NCBI RefSeq assembly: GCF_002742625.1
Contig: NZ_PEBF01000001.1
Span: 2,294,001-2,358,000, forward strand
Reading direction: 5' to 3'
DNA length: 64,000 nt
DNA from: Caulobacter sp. FWC2
GTDB lineage: Bacteria > Pseudomonadota > Alphaproteobacteria > Caulobacterales > Caulobacteraceae
The position numbers and the translations under genes were made by a program. Positions 27,646 to 36,302 of the stretch are shown in pieces. The notes under the pieces were generated by a model. That model had not been told where the DNA came from, did no database searches, and worked only from the letters and a program-made list of their open reading frames with translations. Numbering within the stretch: position 1 is the first letter of the stretch; each line of letters begins with the position of its first letter.

Positions 27646-27691
27646 GGCTCGAGACGTAGCCAAGCGCGGCGGGTCATGCTCCAAGCGGCGC

Positions 27692-28843
27692 ATGACCGCG
27701 CCGCTGTCCCTGCGCCCCATCGTCGAAGCTCGCGACCTGCCGCCCATGCTGACGGCGGAGCTGCGTGAGCGGTTCAGGCGGGGCGAGACCGGGGTGGCGT
27801 TCGCGCCGGAGCATGACGCCTCCATCGGCGCGCCGCCGGGAACGCTGGCTGGGCCGCAGGCCGCCGTCTGGCCTCACGACATCGCGGCGCCCTTGCCGGT
27901 CAATGTTCCGGCGCTTTGCGCGGTCGGCGAGAGTTGGTGGTTCCCGCGGTTCGGGGGACTGATCGGCGTCGACGGGGCGCTCTACAACGCCACGATCGGC
28001 GAGGCCCGACATGGGTCGGGGGATCTGTCGGCCCTTCCGGGCGTGCTGGACCAGGCCACGCGCTTCGTTCCACCGGCGTCCGCGCCCGAGATCGAGGCCG
28101 GGGCGGTGTTCCTGCCGTGGGGCGGGACCTTCAACTACGGTCACTTCGTCATCGACGCCTTGCCGTCGCTGCTGGCGCTGGAGCAGGCAGGGCTGCTGGA
28201 CGGGGTCCCGGTCCTCGCGCCCAAGCTGACCGCCTGGCAAGGCGACCTGATCGGCATGGCCTTTCCGGATCTGGAAATCCGCGAGGTCGCCGCGCCGGTC
28301 GCGCGGGTCAAGCGGGCAGTGTTCGCCACCAGCATGGACCACTTCCTGCACCACCCAAACGGCCTGGTCGCCGACGTCGCCCAACGCGTGCTGGCGCGCG
28401 CGCCGGCTGGGCGGGGCGCAAAGCGCGTCTATCTCTCGCGACGCGGTCAGTCGATGCGGGTGATGGTCGGCGAGACGGCGTTCGAAAAGGCGCTGGCGGC
28501 GCGTGGCTTCACGATCGTCAGGCCCGAGACCCTGAGCGCTGGCGAGCAGGTCGCGCTGATGCGCGAGGCCGAGGTGCTCGTCGGCGCCAGCGGCGCGGCC
28601 CTGGCCAATGCCGTCTTCCTGCCCAAGGGCGCGCGGGTCGTGGAGATCCAGCCGCTGAACTTCACCAGCCAGTGGGTGAGGGCGGCCTGTCGCCAGGTCG
28701 GAGTCGACTGGCGCGGCTATGTCTGCGCGTCGCCAGCTCCGGCGCGGCAGGCGCCGGTCCTGGCCAGGCTGCGTCGCGGCTTCAAGTTCGCCTTCAGGCC
28801 ACCGCTCGACGACCTGCTGAGCGTCGTTGATCAGGCGCTCTAG
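27692..28843 (+). CDS. Glycosyltransferase family 61 (DUF563) protein
   Basis: Likely transfers a sugar in capsule, stalk or exopolysaccharide synthesis. The 383-residue protein has the GT61 layout: a variable N-terminal part (1-135), WGGTFNYGHFVIDALPSLLA (His in the conserved GHF/W-x2-D motif), KRVYLSRRGQSMRVMV (the SR motif before the donor site) and EVLVGASGAALANAVFLPKG (the GxxGAxLxN signature). No membrane segment is present. It starts 46 bases after calB. The stop overlaps the convergent subunit IV gene by four bases. Confidence 0.85.
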   Translation: MTAPLSLRPIVEARDLPPMLTAELRERFRRGETGVAFAPEHDASIGAPPGTLAGPQAAVWPHDIAAPLPVNVPALCAVGESWWFPRFGGLIGVDGALYNATIGEARHGSGDLSALPGVLDQATRFVPPASAPEIEAGAVFLPWGGTFNYGHFVIDALPSLLALEQAGLLDGVPVLAPKLTAWQGDLIGMAFPDLEIREVAAPVARVKRAVFATSMDHFLHHPNGLVADVAQRVLARAPAGRGAKRVYLSRRGQSMRVMVGETAFEKALAARGFTIVRPETLSAGEQVALMREAEVLVGASGAALANAVFLPKGARVVEIQPLNFTSQWVRAACRQVGVDWRGYVCASPAPARQAPVLARLRRGFKFAFRPPLDDLLSVVDQAL

Positions 28844-29121
28844 AGGATGCCCTTGCGGCCCGGCGCCCACGGGTCGAGCGATTGCTGCTCTTCGCGCTTG
28901 ACCATGCCGTAGTAGCCGGCAACCGAGACGATCACGAAGGTGACGAGGCCGCCCCAGAAGCCGCCCGGCGTCGCGAACCCTACCGTCAGTGCACTGATCG
29001 CCGAGGCCAGGCCCAGCATGCACCAGCGCAACAACACCGAGAACCCGTGATAGGTCTTCTCGTGCGCGATCAGCACGGCTTCCTTCTCGGCGAGCAGGGT
29101 GTCGGGTTCGATAGCGGCCAT
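28840..29121 (-). CDS. aa3-type cytochrome c oxidase subunit IV-like membrane protein
   Basis: A 93-residue inner-membrane protein. The polar N terminus ends in AHEKTYHGFSVLLRWCMLGL, the consensus of the bacterial aa3 oxidase subunit IV family (EKTxxGFxxxxKW), followed by two close hydrophobic segments (about 31-52 and 54-76) and a charged tail KREEQQSLDPWAPGRKGIL. The family usually has one membrane helix; this one is a longer, two-helix version. ATG 29121 is preceded by GGGAGGA. No other oxidase genes are nearby, so it is an isolated accessory subunit gene. Confidence 0.75.
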   Translation of the reverse strand: MAAIEPDTLLAEKEAVLIAHEKTYHGFSVLLRWCMLGLASAISALTVGFATPGGFWGGLVTFVIVSVAGYYGMVKREEQQSLDPWAPGRKGIL

Positions 29122-29244
29122 GTGCGGTCCTCCCTTTTTCTTGTGGGGCGCGACCGGCCTGTTCGGCGTGATCGAGCCGAAAACGAGCTTTATGATAACA
29201 TCGTTCTTCGAATAGGCCATGCTTCGATATGGCGGGGAGCGGCC

Positions 29245-29277
29245 AAAAGAAAAGCGCCGGACGAGAGCCCGGCGCTT
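29245..29277 (-). terminator. Intrinsic terminator after rhlB
   Basis: Stem AAGCGCCGG (29252-29260) / CCGGCGCTT (29269-29277) with an 8-base loop, 28 bases past the rhlB stop. On the minus strand it runs into TTTTCTTTTGG, a good U-tract. The plus strand also has CTTTTTC nearby, so it may work both ways. Confidence 0.85.
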
Positions 29278-29304
29278 CTGCTTTTTCGGAAGATCGGCCG
29301 GGGC

Positions 29305-30966
29305 CTACTTGCCGCGCGGCGGACGCACCAGGAAGGCGGGGACGTCGTTGCCGAAGCCGACCACGCGACGGTCGTCGTCGTCGCGGTCGCGGATCGGTTG
29401 GACACCGCGCACCGGGCGCTCGGGACGTTCGCTGCGCTCAGGACGCTCGCTGGCGCGCTCGCTGCGTTCCGGACGGTCGGCGCGTTCAGCACGCTCCGGA
29501 CGTTCGGCGCGGGCGGGCCGTTCCGTGCGTTCGGGGCGCTCGGTCTCGGCGGCCGGGGCGGCGGCGCGGGGCTCGCGCTCGCCACGGGGTTCGCGTTCAC
29601 GGCGCGGGCGGCGCTCGCGGGCGGGACGTTCCTCGGCGACGGCGGCTTCGGGAGCCTCGACGGCGACAACGGCGGCCTCGACCGGCGCCTCGGCGGCGGC
29701 TTCCTCGGTGCGACGGCCACGGGCGCGCGGCGCCGGACGCTCGCTACGGTCGCCACGTTCGGGACGGTCGCGATCACGGCCGCTGCGCTTGCGATCGCGG
29801 TCGCCTTCGCGCTTCACCGTCACGGCGTTCGAATAGTCGAGGTCGAGCTTCTCTTCGTCCGGGGTCGAACCGATCAGCTTAACGACCTTGTCGAAGCCCT
29901 TGTCGTCGCCCGGGGTGACCAGCATGTAGGTGATGCCGGTGCGTCCGGCCCGGCCGGTGCGGCCGATGCGGTGGACGTAGTCGTCGGCGTGGTGCGGGAC
30001 GTCGTAGTTGAAGACGTGGCTGACGGCCGGAATGTCCAGGCCGCGCGCGGCGACGTCCGAGGCCACCAGGATCTTCAGGGCGCCCGAACGGAAGTCCGCC
30101 AGGGTCTTCATGCGCTGCGACTGATCGAGATCGCCGTGGATGGCGGCGGCGTCGAAGCCGTGCACGCGCAGCGACTTGGCGACGATGTCGACTTCGGTCT
30201 TGCGGTTGCAGAACACGATGCCGGTCTCGATCTGGGCCTTCTCGATCAGCGCGCGCAGCGCCAGGCGCTTGGCCTTGGGATCGGAGGAGGGGACCTTGAC
30301 CAGCAGCTGGGTGATGTTGGCGTTGGTCGTCGCCGGCTTGGCCACCTCGATCCGGACCGGATCCTTGAGGAACTGCTTGGTCAGGCGGGTGATTTCCGGC
30401 GGCATGGTCGCCGAGAAGAACAGGGTCTGCTTCTTGGGCGGCGTCATCTTGAAGATGCGCTCGATGTCCGGAATGAAGCCCATGTCCAGCATGCGGTCGG
30501 CTTCGTCGACGACCAGGAACTGCACGCCGGTCATCAGGAGCTTGCCGCGTTCGAAGTGGTCGAGCAGGCGGCCGGGGGTGGCGATCAGCACGTCGACGCC
30601 GCGGTCCAGCTTCTTTTCCTGGTCCCCGAACGACACGCCGCCGATCAGCAGCGCCCACGAGAGCTTGGTGCCCTTGGCGTACTTCTCGAAGCTGGAGGCG
30701 ACCTGGTCGGCCAGTTCGCGGGTCGGGGCGATGACCAGGGCGCGCGGCATGCGGGCCTTGGCGCGGCCGTTCATCAGCTTGTCGATCAGCGGCAAGGTGA
30801 AGGCGGCGGTCTTGCCGGTGCCCGTTTGGGCGATGCCGAGAACGTCCTGGCCCGCGAGGGCGACCGGGATGGCCTGGGCCTGAATGGGGGTCGCAGTGGT
30901 ATAGCCGGTATCGGCGACCGCCTGCAGGGTCGTGGGCGAAAGCCCGAGGTCGGAAAATTCGGTCAT
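29305..30966 (-). CDS. rhlB: DEAD-box RNA helicase, degradosome RhlB type
   Basis: Unwinds structured RNA for decay by RNase E and PNPase. The 553-residue protein has all core motifs: AQTGTGKTAAFTLP (motif I), PTRELADQV (Ia), VVDEADRMLDMGF (II), FSATMP (III), LVASDVAARGLDIP (V) and HRIGRTGRAGR (VI), ending near residue 370. The remaining 180 residues are a low-complexity tail of Arg, Glu, Pro and Ala, probably disordered and RNA- or RNase E-binding. In C. crescentus I recall RhlB lying beside the dgcB/calB region, which this matches; RhlE-like is the alternative name. It is divergent from sdhE and ends at a strong terminator. Confidence 0.88.
   Translation of the reverse strand: MTEFSDLGLSPTTLQAVADTGYTTATPIQAQAIPVALAGQDVLGIAQTGTGKTAAFTLPLIDKLMNGRAKARMPRALVIAPTRELADQVASSFEKYAKGTKLSWALLIGGVSFGDQEKKLDRGVDVLIATPGRLLDHFERGKLLMTGVQFLVVDEADRMLDMGFIPDIERIFKMTPPKKQTLFFSATMPPEITRLTKQFLKDPVRIEVAKPATTNANITQLLVKVPSSDPKAKRLALRALIEKAQIETGIVFCNRKTEVDIVAKSLRVHGFDAAAIHGDLDQSQRMKTLADFRSGALKILVASDVAARGLDIPAVSHVFNYDVPHHADDYVHRIGRTGRAGRTGITYMLVTPGDDKGFDKVVKLIGSTPDEEKLDLDYSNAVTVKREGDRDRKRSGRDRDRPERGDRSERPAPRARGRRTEEAAAEAPVEAAVVAVEAPEAAVAEERPARERRPRREREPRGEREPRAAAPAAETERPERTERPARAERPERAERADRPERSERASERPERSERPERPVRGVQPIRDRDDDDRRVVGFGNDVPAFLVRPPRGK
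29390..29560 (-). repeat. Degenerate coding repeats in the RhlB tail
   Basis: The tail codes for tandem, imperfect RPER/RSER/RAER-type units. In DNA these appear as repeated 9- to 12-base blocks such as CGCTCSGGACGTTC on the plus strand. They could change copy number by slippage. The frame stays open throughout. Confidence 0.7.
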
Positions 30967-31050
30967 TTACACGCTGGTCTGAAACCCGGAGCCGCCCGTG
31001 CTTGGGCGAGCGGGCAGCGCGGATTCGCCAGACCTGCTCCGAAGTTGGGG

Positions 31051-31079
31051 ATAAATAAGCCGAAAGTCGCCAAAGTCAA
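31051..31079 (-). promoter_or_regulatory. Putative rhlB promoter
   Basis: On the minus strand, TTGACT (31079-31074), a 17-base spacer and ATTTAT (31056-31051) make a plausible housekeeping promoter. It would give a leader of about 78 bases before the rhlB start at 30966. The A+T-rich patch GGGGATAAATAAG stands out in this GC-rich gap. Confidence 0.4.
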
Positions 31080-31169
31080 TCTAGGCAAGGTGATAGGCGC
31101 CTTGGGAGCGTCATGTTGGGTCATCATGGAGTGGCGCAAGCGCGGACGCCGCTCTATATCCGCCGACAC

Positions 31170-31463
31170 ATGACCATCGACCACGACTCCCGCCTAAGGC
31201 GCCTTCGTTTCCGCGCCTGGCATCGCGGCTTCCGGGAAGCGGACCTCATTCTGGGCCCGTTCGCGGACGTCCATGGCCCGAAACTGACCCCTGAGCAGAT
31301 CGACACCCTGGAAACCCTGCTCGAGGAGTCGGATCGCGAGATCTATGCCTGGATCGTCGGTCAGGAGCCGACTCCGGAAAAGTTCGAGACGGACGTGCTG
31401 GCGATGATCCGCGCGTTCCGGTTCGACGCGCACGCTTCGCGCCCGGTGGGGGATGGCGCTTAA
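31170..31463 (+). CDS. sdhE: Succinate dehydrogenase assembly factor SdhE (flavinator)
   Basis: Helps attach FAD covalently to SdhA. The 97-residue protein is a five-helix bundle type with the family signature RGFRE at residues 19-23 (RAWHRGFREADLILGPFADV), and REIYAWIVGQEPTPEKFETD downstream, both diagnostic. ATG 31170 is chosen over 31113 because it gives the family-length start MTIDHDSRLRRLRF. It overlaps mfd by 11 bases, an association common in alphaproteobacteria. Confidence 0.93.
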   Translation: MTIDHDSRLRRLRFRAWHRGFREADLILGPFADVHGPKLTPEQIDTLETLLEESDREIYAWIVGQEPTPEKFETDVLAMIRAFRFDAHASRPVGDGA

Positions 31464-34400
31464 GAGCATGGCCTACGACGCGAAACAGATCGCCAAGGCC
31501 GCAGGCGGCCTGACCCTGGCCGGCGCGCCGGAGGGCTTCGACGCGCTGGTGATGGCTGACATCGCCCGGGCGCGTGGCGGCCTGACCGCCTTCGTGGCCC
31601 GCGACACCGCCCGCGCCAACGCCTTCGTCGACGCCCTGAAGTTCTTCGCTCCCGAGATCGAGGCGGTGCTGCTGCCCTCGTGGGACTGTCTGCCTTACGA
31701 CCGCATCGGCCCGTCCTCGGGCGTCTCGGCCACACGGATGGCGACCCTGTCGCGCCTGGCGCGGGGCCTGGGCGAAAAGAAGCCGGCCATCCTGGTCCTG
31801 CCCGCGCCGGCCCTGCTGCAGCGCGTGCCGACCAAGGACGTGCTGCTGCGCGCCAGCTACAGCGCCAGGGTCGGCAATGTCGTCGATATCAAGGACCTGG
31901 AGCGCTATTTCGCCGTCAACGGCTATGCCCGCGCCTCCACCGTCTCCGAGCGCGGCGAGTTCGCGATCCGCGGCGGCGTCATCGACGTCTATCCGCCGGC
32001 CGCCGAGGAGCCGGTGCGCCTGGACCTGTTTGGCGACACGCTGGAGAGCATCCGCGCCTTTGATCCAGAGACCCAGCGCTCGACCAAGCATTTGAAGGAG
32101 ATCGACCTCCTGCCGGTCAGCGAGGCCCTGCTGGACGCCGAGGGCATCTCGCGCTTCCGCAAGGGCTATGTCGCCGAGTTCGGCGCGCCGGGCGATGATC
32201 CGCTGTACGCCGCCGTCAGCGAAGGCGGCCGCCGCGCCGGTCTCGAGCACTGGCTGCCGCTGTTCTACGAGCGGATGTCGAGCCTGTTCGACTACTTGCC
32301 CGCCGGATCGCTGATCGGCGTCGACCACCAGACCACCGAGTCGCGCGACGAGCGCCTGGCGATGATCCTGGACGCCTACGAGGCCCGGGCCAGCGCCGAC
32401 CGCAAGTCGGCCTATCGCCCGCTGGCGCCGCAAGCCCTGTACCTGACCGCAGCGGAGTGGGATCGCGAGCTCACCGACCGCACCCATCGCCTGTTCACGC
32501 CGTTCCAGCCCCAGGGCCTGGACGTCGTCGACATGGGCGCCAAGCTGGGCCGGGTGTTCGCCGCCGAGCGGGCCCAGGACAGCGTCAACCTGTTCGAGGC
32601 CACCGCCGACCACGCCAAGGCCCTGGCCGCCGCCGGCAAGCGGGTGCTGTTCGGCTCATGGTCCGAGGGTTCGTCCGAGCGCCTGGGGACCATGCTGTCC
32701 GACCATGGCCTCAAGAAGATCCCCTATGCCGCCTATTGGCAGGCGGCGAAGGCCAATGACCCCAAGGTCCCGCAGCGCGTTGTGCTGCCGCTGGACCACG
32801 GCTTCGAGACCGAGAACCTGGCGGTCATCTCCGAGACCGACATTCTCGGCGACCGCCTGGCCCGCCCGCGCAAGAAGCGCCGCGCCGCCAACTTCCTGGC
32901 GGAAGCCAGCGCCCTGACGCCGGGGGATCTGGTCGTCCACATCGACCACGGCATCGGCCGCTATGAGGGCCTGAAGACCCTCGACGTCCAGGGCGCGCCG
33001 CACGACTGCCTTGACCTGATGTACGGCGGCGAGGCCAAGCTCTACCTGCCGGTAGAGAACATCGACCTGCTGACCCGCTACGGCGCGTCGGATCCGGATA
33101 CGGTCCAGCTGGACAAGCTGGGCGGCGCCGCCTGGCAGGGCCGCAAGGCGAAAGCCAAGGAACGGCTGCGGGTCATGGCCGAGGGCCTGATCCAGATCGC
33201 CGCCGCCCGCCAGCTGAAGTCCGTCGAGGAGACCGACGCGCCGCAGGGCGTGTTCGACGAGTTCTGCGCCCGGTTCCCCTACGAGGAGACGGACGACCAG
33301 CTCAGCGCCATCCACGATGTGTTGGAGGACCTAGCGTCCGGCAAGCCGATGGACCGCCTGATCTGCGGCGACGTCGGCTTCGGCAAGACCGAGGTCGCCC
33401 TGCGCGCCGCCTTCGTGGTGGCGATGAGCGGCAAGCAGGTGGCGATCGTCTGCCCGACCACGCTGCTGGCCCGCCAGCACTACAAGACCTTCAAGGACCG
33501 CTTCCAGGGCTGGCCGGTCAAGGTCACGCGCCTGTCGCGCCTGGTCACCGGCAAGGAAGCCGCCGAAACCCGCGAAGGCCTGGCCAATGGTCAGCTGGAG
33601 ATCGTGGTCGGCACCCACGCCATCCTGTCCAAGCAGGTGTCCTTCAAGGACCTGGGTCTCGTCATCGTCGACGAGGAGCAGCACTTCGGGGTCAAGCACA
33701 AGGAGAAGCTGAAAGAGCTTCGCGCCGATGTGCACATGCTGACCCTGACCGCCACGCCGATCCCTCGAACCCTGCAGATGGCGCTGTCGGGCATCCGCGA
33801 GATGTCGATCATCGCCACCCCGCCGGTCGATCGCCTGGCGGTGCGCACCTATATCAGCCCGTTCGATCCGGTGACCCTGCGCGAGGCCCTGCTGCGCGAG
33901 AAGTATCGCGGCGGCCAGTCCTACTACGTCGTGCCGCGCATCAAGGACCTGGAGGACATCGAGAAGTTCCTCCGCACCCAGGTGCCCGAGGTGAAGTACG
34001 TCGTCGGCCACGGCCAGATGGCCGCCACCCAGCTGGAAGACGTGATGACGGCCTTCTACGAGGGCCAATACGACGTGCTGCTTGCGACGACGATCGTCGA
34101 GAGTGGCCTGGATATCCCGTCGGCCAACACCCTGATCGTCCACCGCGCCGACATGTTCGGCCTGGCCCAGCTCTATCAGATCCGGGGCCGCGTTGGCCGC
34201 TCCAAGGCTCGCGCCTACGCCTATCTGACCACGCCGGTCGAGAAGTCCCTGACCCTGTCGGCCGAAAAGCGCCTGCGGGTGCTGCAGTCCCTGGACAGCC
34301 TGGGGGCCGGTTTCCAGCTGGCCAGCCACGACCTGGACCAGCGCGGCGGCGGCAACCTGCTGGGCGACGAGCAGAGCGGCCACATCAAGGAGATCGGTGT

Positions 34401-34935
34401 CGAGCTCTACCAGCAGATGCTGGAGGACGCCGTCGCCGAGCTGCGTCAGCGGCAAGGCCAAGAGGCCCTGCTGGAAGACCGGGGCTGGTCGCCGCAGATC
34501 AACACCGGCGCGGCCGTGATGATCCCGGACGAATACGTCCCCGACTTGAACGTGCGCCTGTCGCTCTATCGCCGCCTGTCCGACGCCGAGAAGGCCGCCG
34601 ACCGCGAAGCCCTGGCCGCCGAGATGATCGACCGCTTCGGCCCGCTGCCGCCCGAAACCGACAGCCTGCTCAAGGTCGTCGCCATCAAGGGCCTGTGCCG
34701 CGAGGCCAATGTCGCCAAGATCGACGTCGGACCCAAGGGCGCGGTGGCCAGCTTCCGGAATGATAGTTACGCCAATCCGCTGGGGCTGATGCAGTACGTC
34801 GGCAAGAACAGCCTGATCTGGAAGGTGCGTCCGGACCAGAAGGTCGTGATCAAGGGCGAGTGGGACACTCCTGCGCAGCGTCTCGACGCGGCCGAGAAGA
34901 TTCTCACCGTGCTGGCCAGGCTGGCCAAGGAGTAG
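31453..34935 (+). CDS. mfd: Transcription-repair coupling factor Mfd
   Basis: ATP-dependent translocase that removes RNA polymerase stalled at DNA damage and recruits UvrA. The 1160-residue protein has UvrB-like N-terminal domains (about 20-350), the RNA polymerase-interacting domain (about 490-560, with GDLVVHIDHGIGRYEGLKTL), the RecG-like translocase with Walker A GDVGFGKTEVALRA (about 638), VDEEQHFGVKHKE (motif II), LTATPIPRTLQMAL (III) and QIRGRVGRSKARAYAYL (VI), and a C-terminal TRCF domain. ATG 31453 is preceded by GGTGGGGG; ATG 31468 is an alternative. No terminator is clear before the repeat element that follows. Confidence 0.95.
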   Translation: MALKSMAYDAKQIAKAAGGLTLAGAPEGFDALVMADIARARGGLTAFVARDTARANAFVDALKFFAPEIEAVLLPSWDCLPYDRIGPSSGVSATRMATLSRLARGLGEKKPAILVLPAPALLQRVPTKDVLLRASYSARVGNVVDIKDLERYFAVNGYARASTVSERGEFAIRGGVIDVYPPAAEEPVRLDLFGDTLESIRAFDPETQRSTKHLKEIDLLPVSEALLDAEGISRFRKGYVAEFGAPGDDPLYAAVSEGGRRAGLEHWLPLFYERMSSLFDYLPAGSLIGVDHQTTESRDERLAMILDAYEARASADRKSAYRPLAPQALYLTAAEWDRELTDRTHRLFTPFQPQGLDVVDMGAKLGRVFAAERAQDSVNLFEATADHAKALAAAGKRVLFGSWSEGSSERLGTMLSDHGLKKIPYAAYWQAAKANDPKVPQRVVLPLDHGFETENLAVISETDILGDRLARPRKKRRAANFLAEASALTPGDLVVHIDHGIGRYEGLKTLDVQGAPHDCLDLMYGGEAKLYLPVENIDLLTRYGASDPDTVQLDKLGGAAWQGRKAKAKERLRVMAEGLIQIAAARQLKSVEETDAPQGVFDEFCARFPYEETDDQLSAIHDVLEDLASGKPMDRLICGDVGFGKTEVALRAAFVVAMSGKQVAIVCPTTLLARQHYKTFKDRFQGWPVKVTRLSRLVTGKEAAETREGLANGQLEIVVGTHAILSKQVSFKDLGLVIVDEEQHFGVKHKEKLKELRADVHMLTLTATPIPRTLQMALSGIREMSIIATPPVDRLAVRTYISPFDPVTLREALLREKYRGGQSYYVVPRIKDLEDIEKFLRTQVPEVKYVVGHGQMAATQLEDVMTAFYEGQYDVLLATTIVESGLDIPSANTLIVHRADMFGLAQLYQIRGRVGRSKARAYAYLTTPVEKSLTLSAEKRLRVLQSLDSLGAGFQLASHDLDQRGGGNLLGDEQSGHIKEIGVELYQQMLEDAVAELRQRQGQEALLEDRGWSPQINTGAAVMIPDEYVPDLNVRLSLYRRLSDAEKAADREALAAEMIDRFGPLPPETDSLLKVVAIKGLCREANVAKIDVGPKGAVASFRNDSYANPLGLMQYVGKNSLIWKVRPDQKVVIKGEWDTPAQRLDAAEKILTVLARLAKE

Positions 34936-34968
34936 GACGGGTCGCTAATCCCGTCGGCGCGCGGGTAT

Positions 34969-35162
34969 TGAATCCCTCTCTCATAGAGAGAGGGAGGGGC
35001 CCGCGCCGCAGGCGTGGGAGGGTGAGAGGTTTCACCGGTGGCCGCGAAAACCGATATTGTTCAGCCGCTTACCGGGGCATTGCCCTGTCCGGATAGTTTG
35101 TAACCTCTCACCCTCCCATGCTGCGCATGGGCCCCTCCCTCTCTCAAAGAGAGAGGGTTTCA
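34969..35162. repeat. MITE-like 194-bp inverted-repeat element
   Basis: Two arms, 34974-35031 and 35102-35157, are inverted copies (about 58 bases, with a handful of differences in the middle) around a 70-base spacer. The ends mirror each other: TGAATCCCTCTCTC on the left and GAGAGAGGGTTTCA on the right. Each arm has its own small hairpin (CCCTCTCTC ATA GAGAGAGGG on the left). No transposase is encoded. It resembles a non-autonomous element or a Caulobacter intergenic palindrome family; the unit differs from the one at 11495-11606. Confidence 0.75.
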
Positions 35163-35605
35163 GGGGGATTCGACGAGCATTCGCCGCGCTGTGTCCCCGG
35201 CTTCAAAACCTGCCGTATTCTCTCTTCACCTCGTCGCGAGGAAAGGGCGCATGGCCAGCGACCGTTGCGGCGATGAGGGGCGATCGAGCGGGCGCGCTCG
35301 TCGGCGCGGGCTCAAGGCGACTTGGGGCCGCAACTGCACCATCCCCGAGGTAGTCGACCCTGGAACACAGAAACGACGGTGGATGCAGGCCGAGGAGAGC
35401 GACAGGGGAGCTGAAAGGCTCCTGACCGGGACCAGGCTTCGCGGCCGGGCCTGCCCGTCGGAGGCTTCAAGGGCGTCGAGGTGCGAACAGCATCGGGACG
35501 TCACGCTTCCGGATAACGACCGCGCGGAGCGTCGGGCTTCGTCGAAACGGTATTTCTAGTTTCCAACTCCGGACGCTGTCCGGCGCTCCGCATCCCTTTC
35601 CACAC
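35163..35605. other. 443 bp without a recognisable gene, several hairpins
   Basis: No known protein or RNA is seen. An open frame from ATG 35251 to the stop at 35559 has GAGGAAAGG in Shine-Dalgarno position, but its 102 residues are very Arg/Ser-rich (MASDRCGDEGRSSGRARRRG at the start) and codon use is unlike the neighbours. Adjacent hairpins are GGAGC/GCTCC (35407-35422), CGGG-CAGGC/GCCTG-CCCG (35427-35457) and CCGGAC/GTCCGG (35569-35583). It may be a structured RNA, decayed coding sequence or a rearrangement scar. Confidence 0.45.
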
Positions 35606-35629
35606 CTTCAGCGGCCGGGCCGCGTGAAG
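35606..35629 (-). terminator. Strong hairpin after the GNAT gene
   Basis: CTTCA-GCGGC / GCCGC-G-TGAAG forms a 10-bp stem with one bulged base and a 3-base loop, 17 bases past the minus-strand stop. The following minus-strand bases are GGTGTGGAAAG, with no U-run, so its work as a terminator is uncertain. Confidence 0.4.
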
Positions 35630-35645
35630 CGGCGGAGCCGTGGGT

Positions 35646-36161
35646 CTACAGCCGCAGCCCGTAGAGCCGTCGATCCCGACGCTCGCCGTCGCGGTGCACC
35701 GCGCCCTTCAGGTAGCCCTCGGCCTTGAAGCCCAGCTTGTCCAGAAGGCGCTCGGCGCGGTTGTCGCCGACGTGGATGCTGGCCACCAGGCTCTTGAGGC
35801 CGCTGCCTGCGGCATGGGCGAGCAGGGCGCTGACCGCTTCGGCGCCGAAGCCCTGGCCCCAGCCCTTGCGGTCGATGACGAAGCGAATCTCGGCCCGATC
35901 GTGACGCCGGTCGATGTCGACGAATTCGCAATAGCCCAGGTACTGGCCGCCCTGGGTGTGGCGGATGCTCCAGTAGGCGGCGTCGCCGGCGCTCATCTCG
36001 TCGACCTGCGCGGCGACGCGGCTAGCCACCTCGTCGGGATCCTCGATCGGCTCCTGGTCGAGGTTGGACATCACCTCGGCATCGCTGAGGAACGGATAGA
36101 TCAGGGGCGCGTCGTCGACCGTCAGCGGCGTGAGGGTCAGGCGTTCGGTCTCGAGGATCAT
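35646..36161 (-). CDS. GNAT acetyltransferase, RimJ/RimL type
   Basis: Transfers acetyl from acetyl-CoA to an amine, possibly a protein N terminus. The 171-residue protein starts MILETERLTLTPLTVDDAPL, typical of RimJ/RimL-like enzymes, has the central strand AEIRFVIDRKGWGQGFGAEA with the CoA pyrophosphate loop (GQGFGA), and ends with VGDNRAERLLDKLGFKAEGY, the C-terminal acetyl-CoA motif with N and Leu/Gly residues in place. Substrate is unknown. It is divergent from secG; about 140 bp between them must hold both promoters. Confidence 0.88.
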   Translation of the reverse strand: MILETERLTLTPLTVDDAPLIYPFLSDAEVMSNLDQEPIEDPDEVASRVAAQVDEMSAGDAAYWSIRHTQGGQYLGYCEFVDIDRRHDRAEIRFVIDRKGWGQGFGAEAVSALLAHAAGSGLKSLVASIHVGDNRAERLLDKLGFKAEGYLKGAVHRDGERRDRRLYGLRL

Positions 36162-36302
36162 GCGGTGCGGCGGTCTGGCTTTCGGGGTTGCGTTTGGCGT
36201 CGCGCGTCCCAGCTATGGCGCGGAGCGCTCGCTAGTGGTAGAGGGGCCGCTTCGTTTTTAACGCGGCATTTCGCCCGCGCCCGGATCGAGAATACATTCC
36301 AC

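Noticed and set aside
35166..35174. GGATTCGAC, a tmRNA-like motif
   Set aside because: No tag-coding sequence (Ala-Asn-Asp-Asn-Phe type), no acceptor stem and no CCA end were found. A nine-base match is chance.
35238..35245. GAGGAAAG, resembling the conserved core of RNase P RNA
   Set aside because: The required continuation (GUCC and the distal ACAGAAUCCGGCUUA-like strand) is missing. More likely a ribosome-binding-like stretch.
35251..35559. 102-codon open frame with a good ribosome site after mfd
   Set aside because: Composition is dominated by Arg and Ser, with scattered Cys and no codon bias like neighbours. Kept only as part of the unassigned region.
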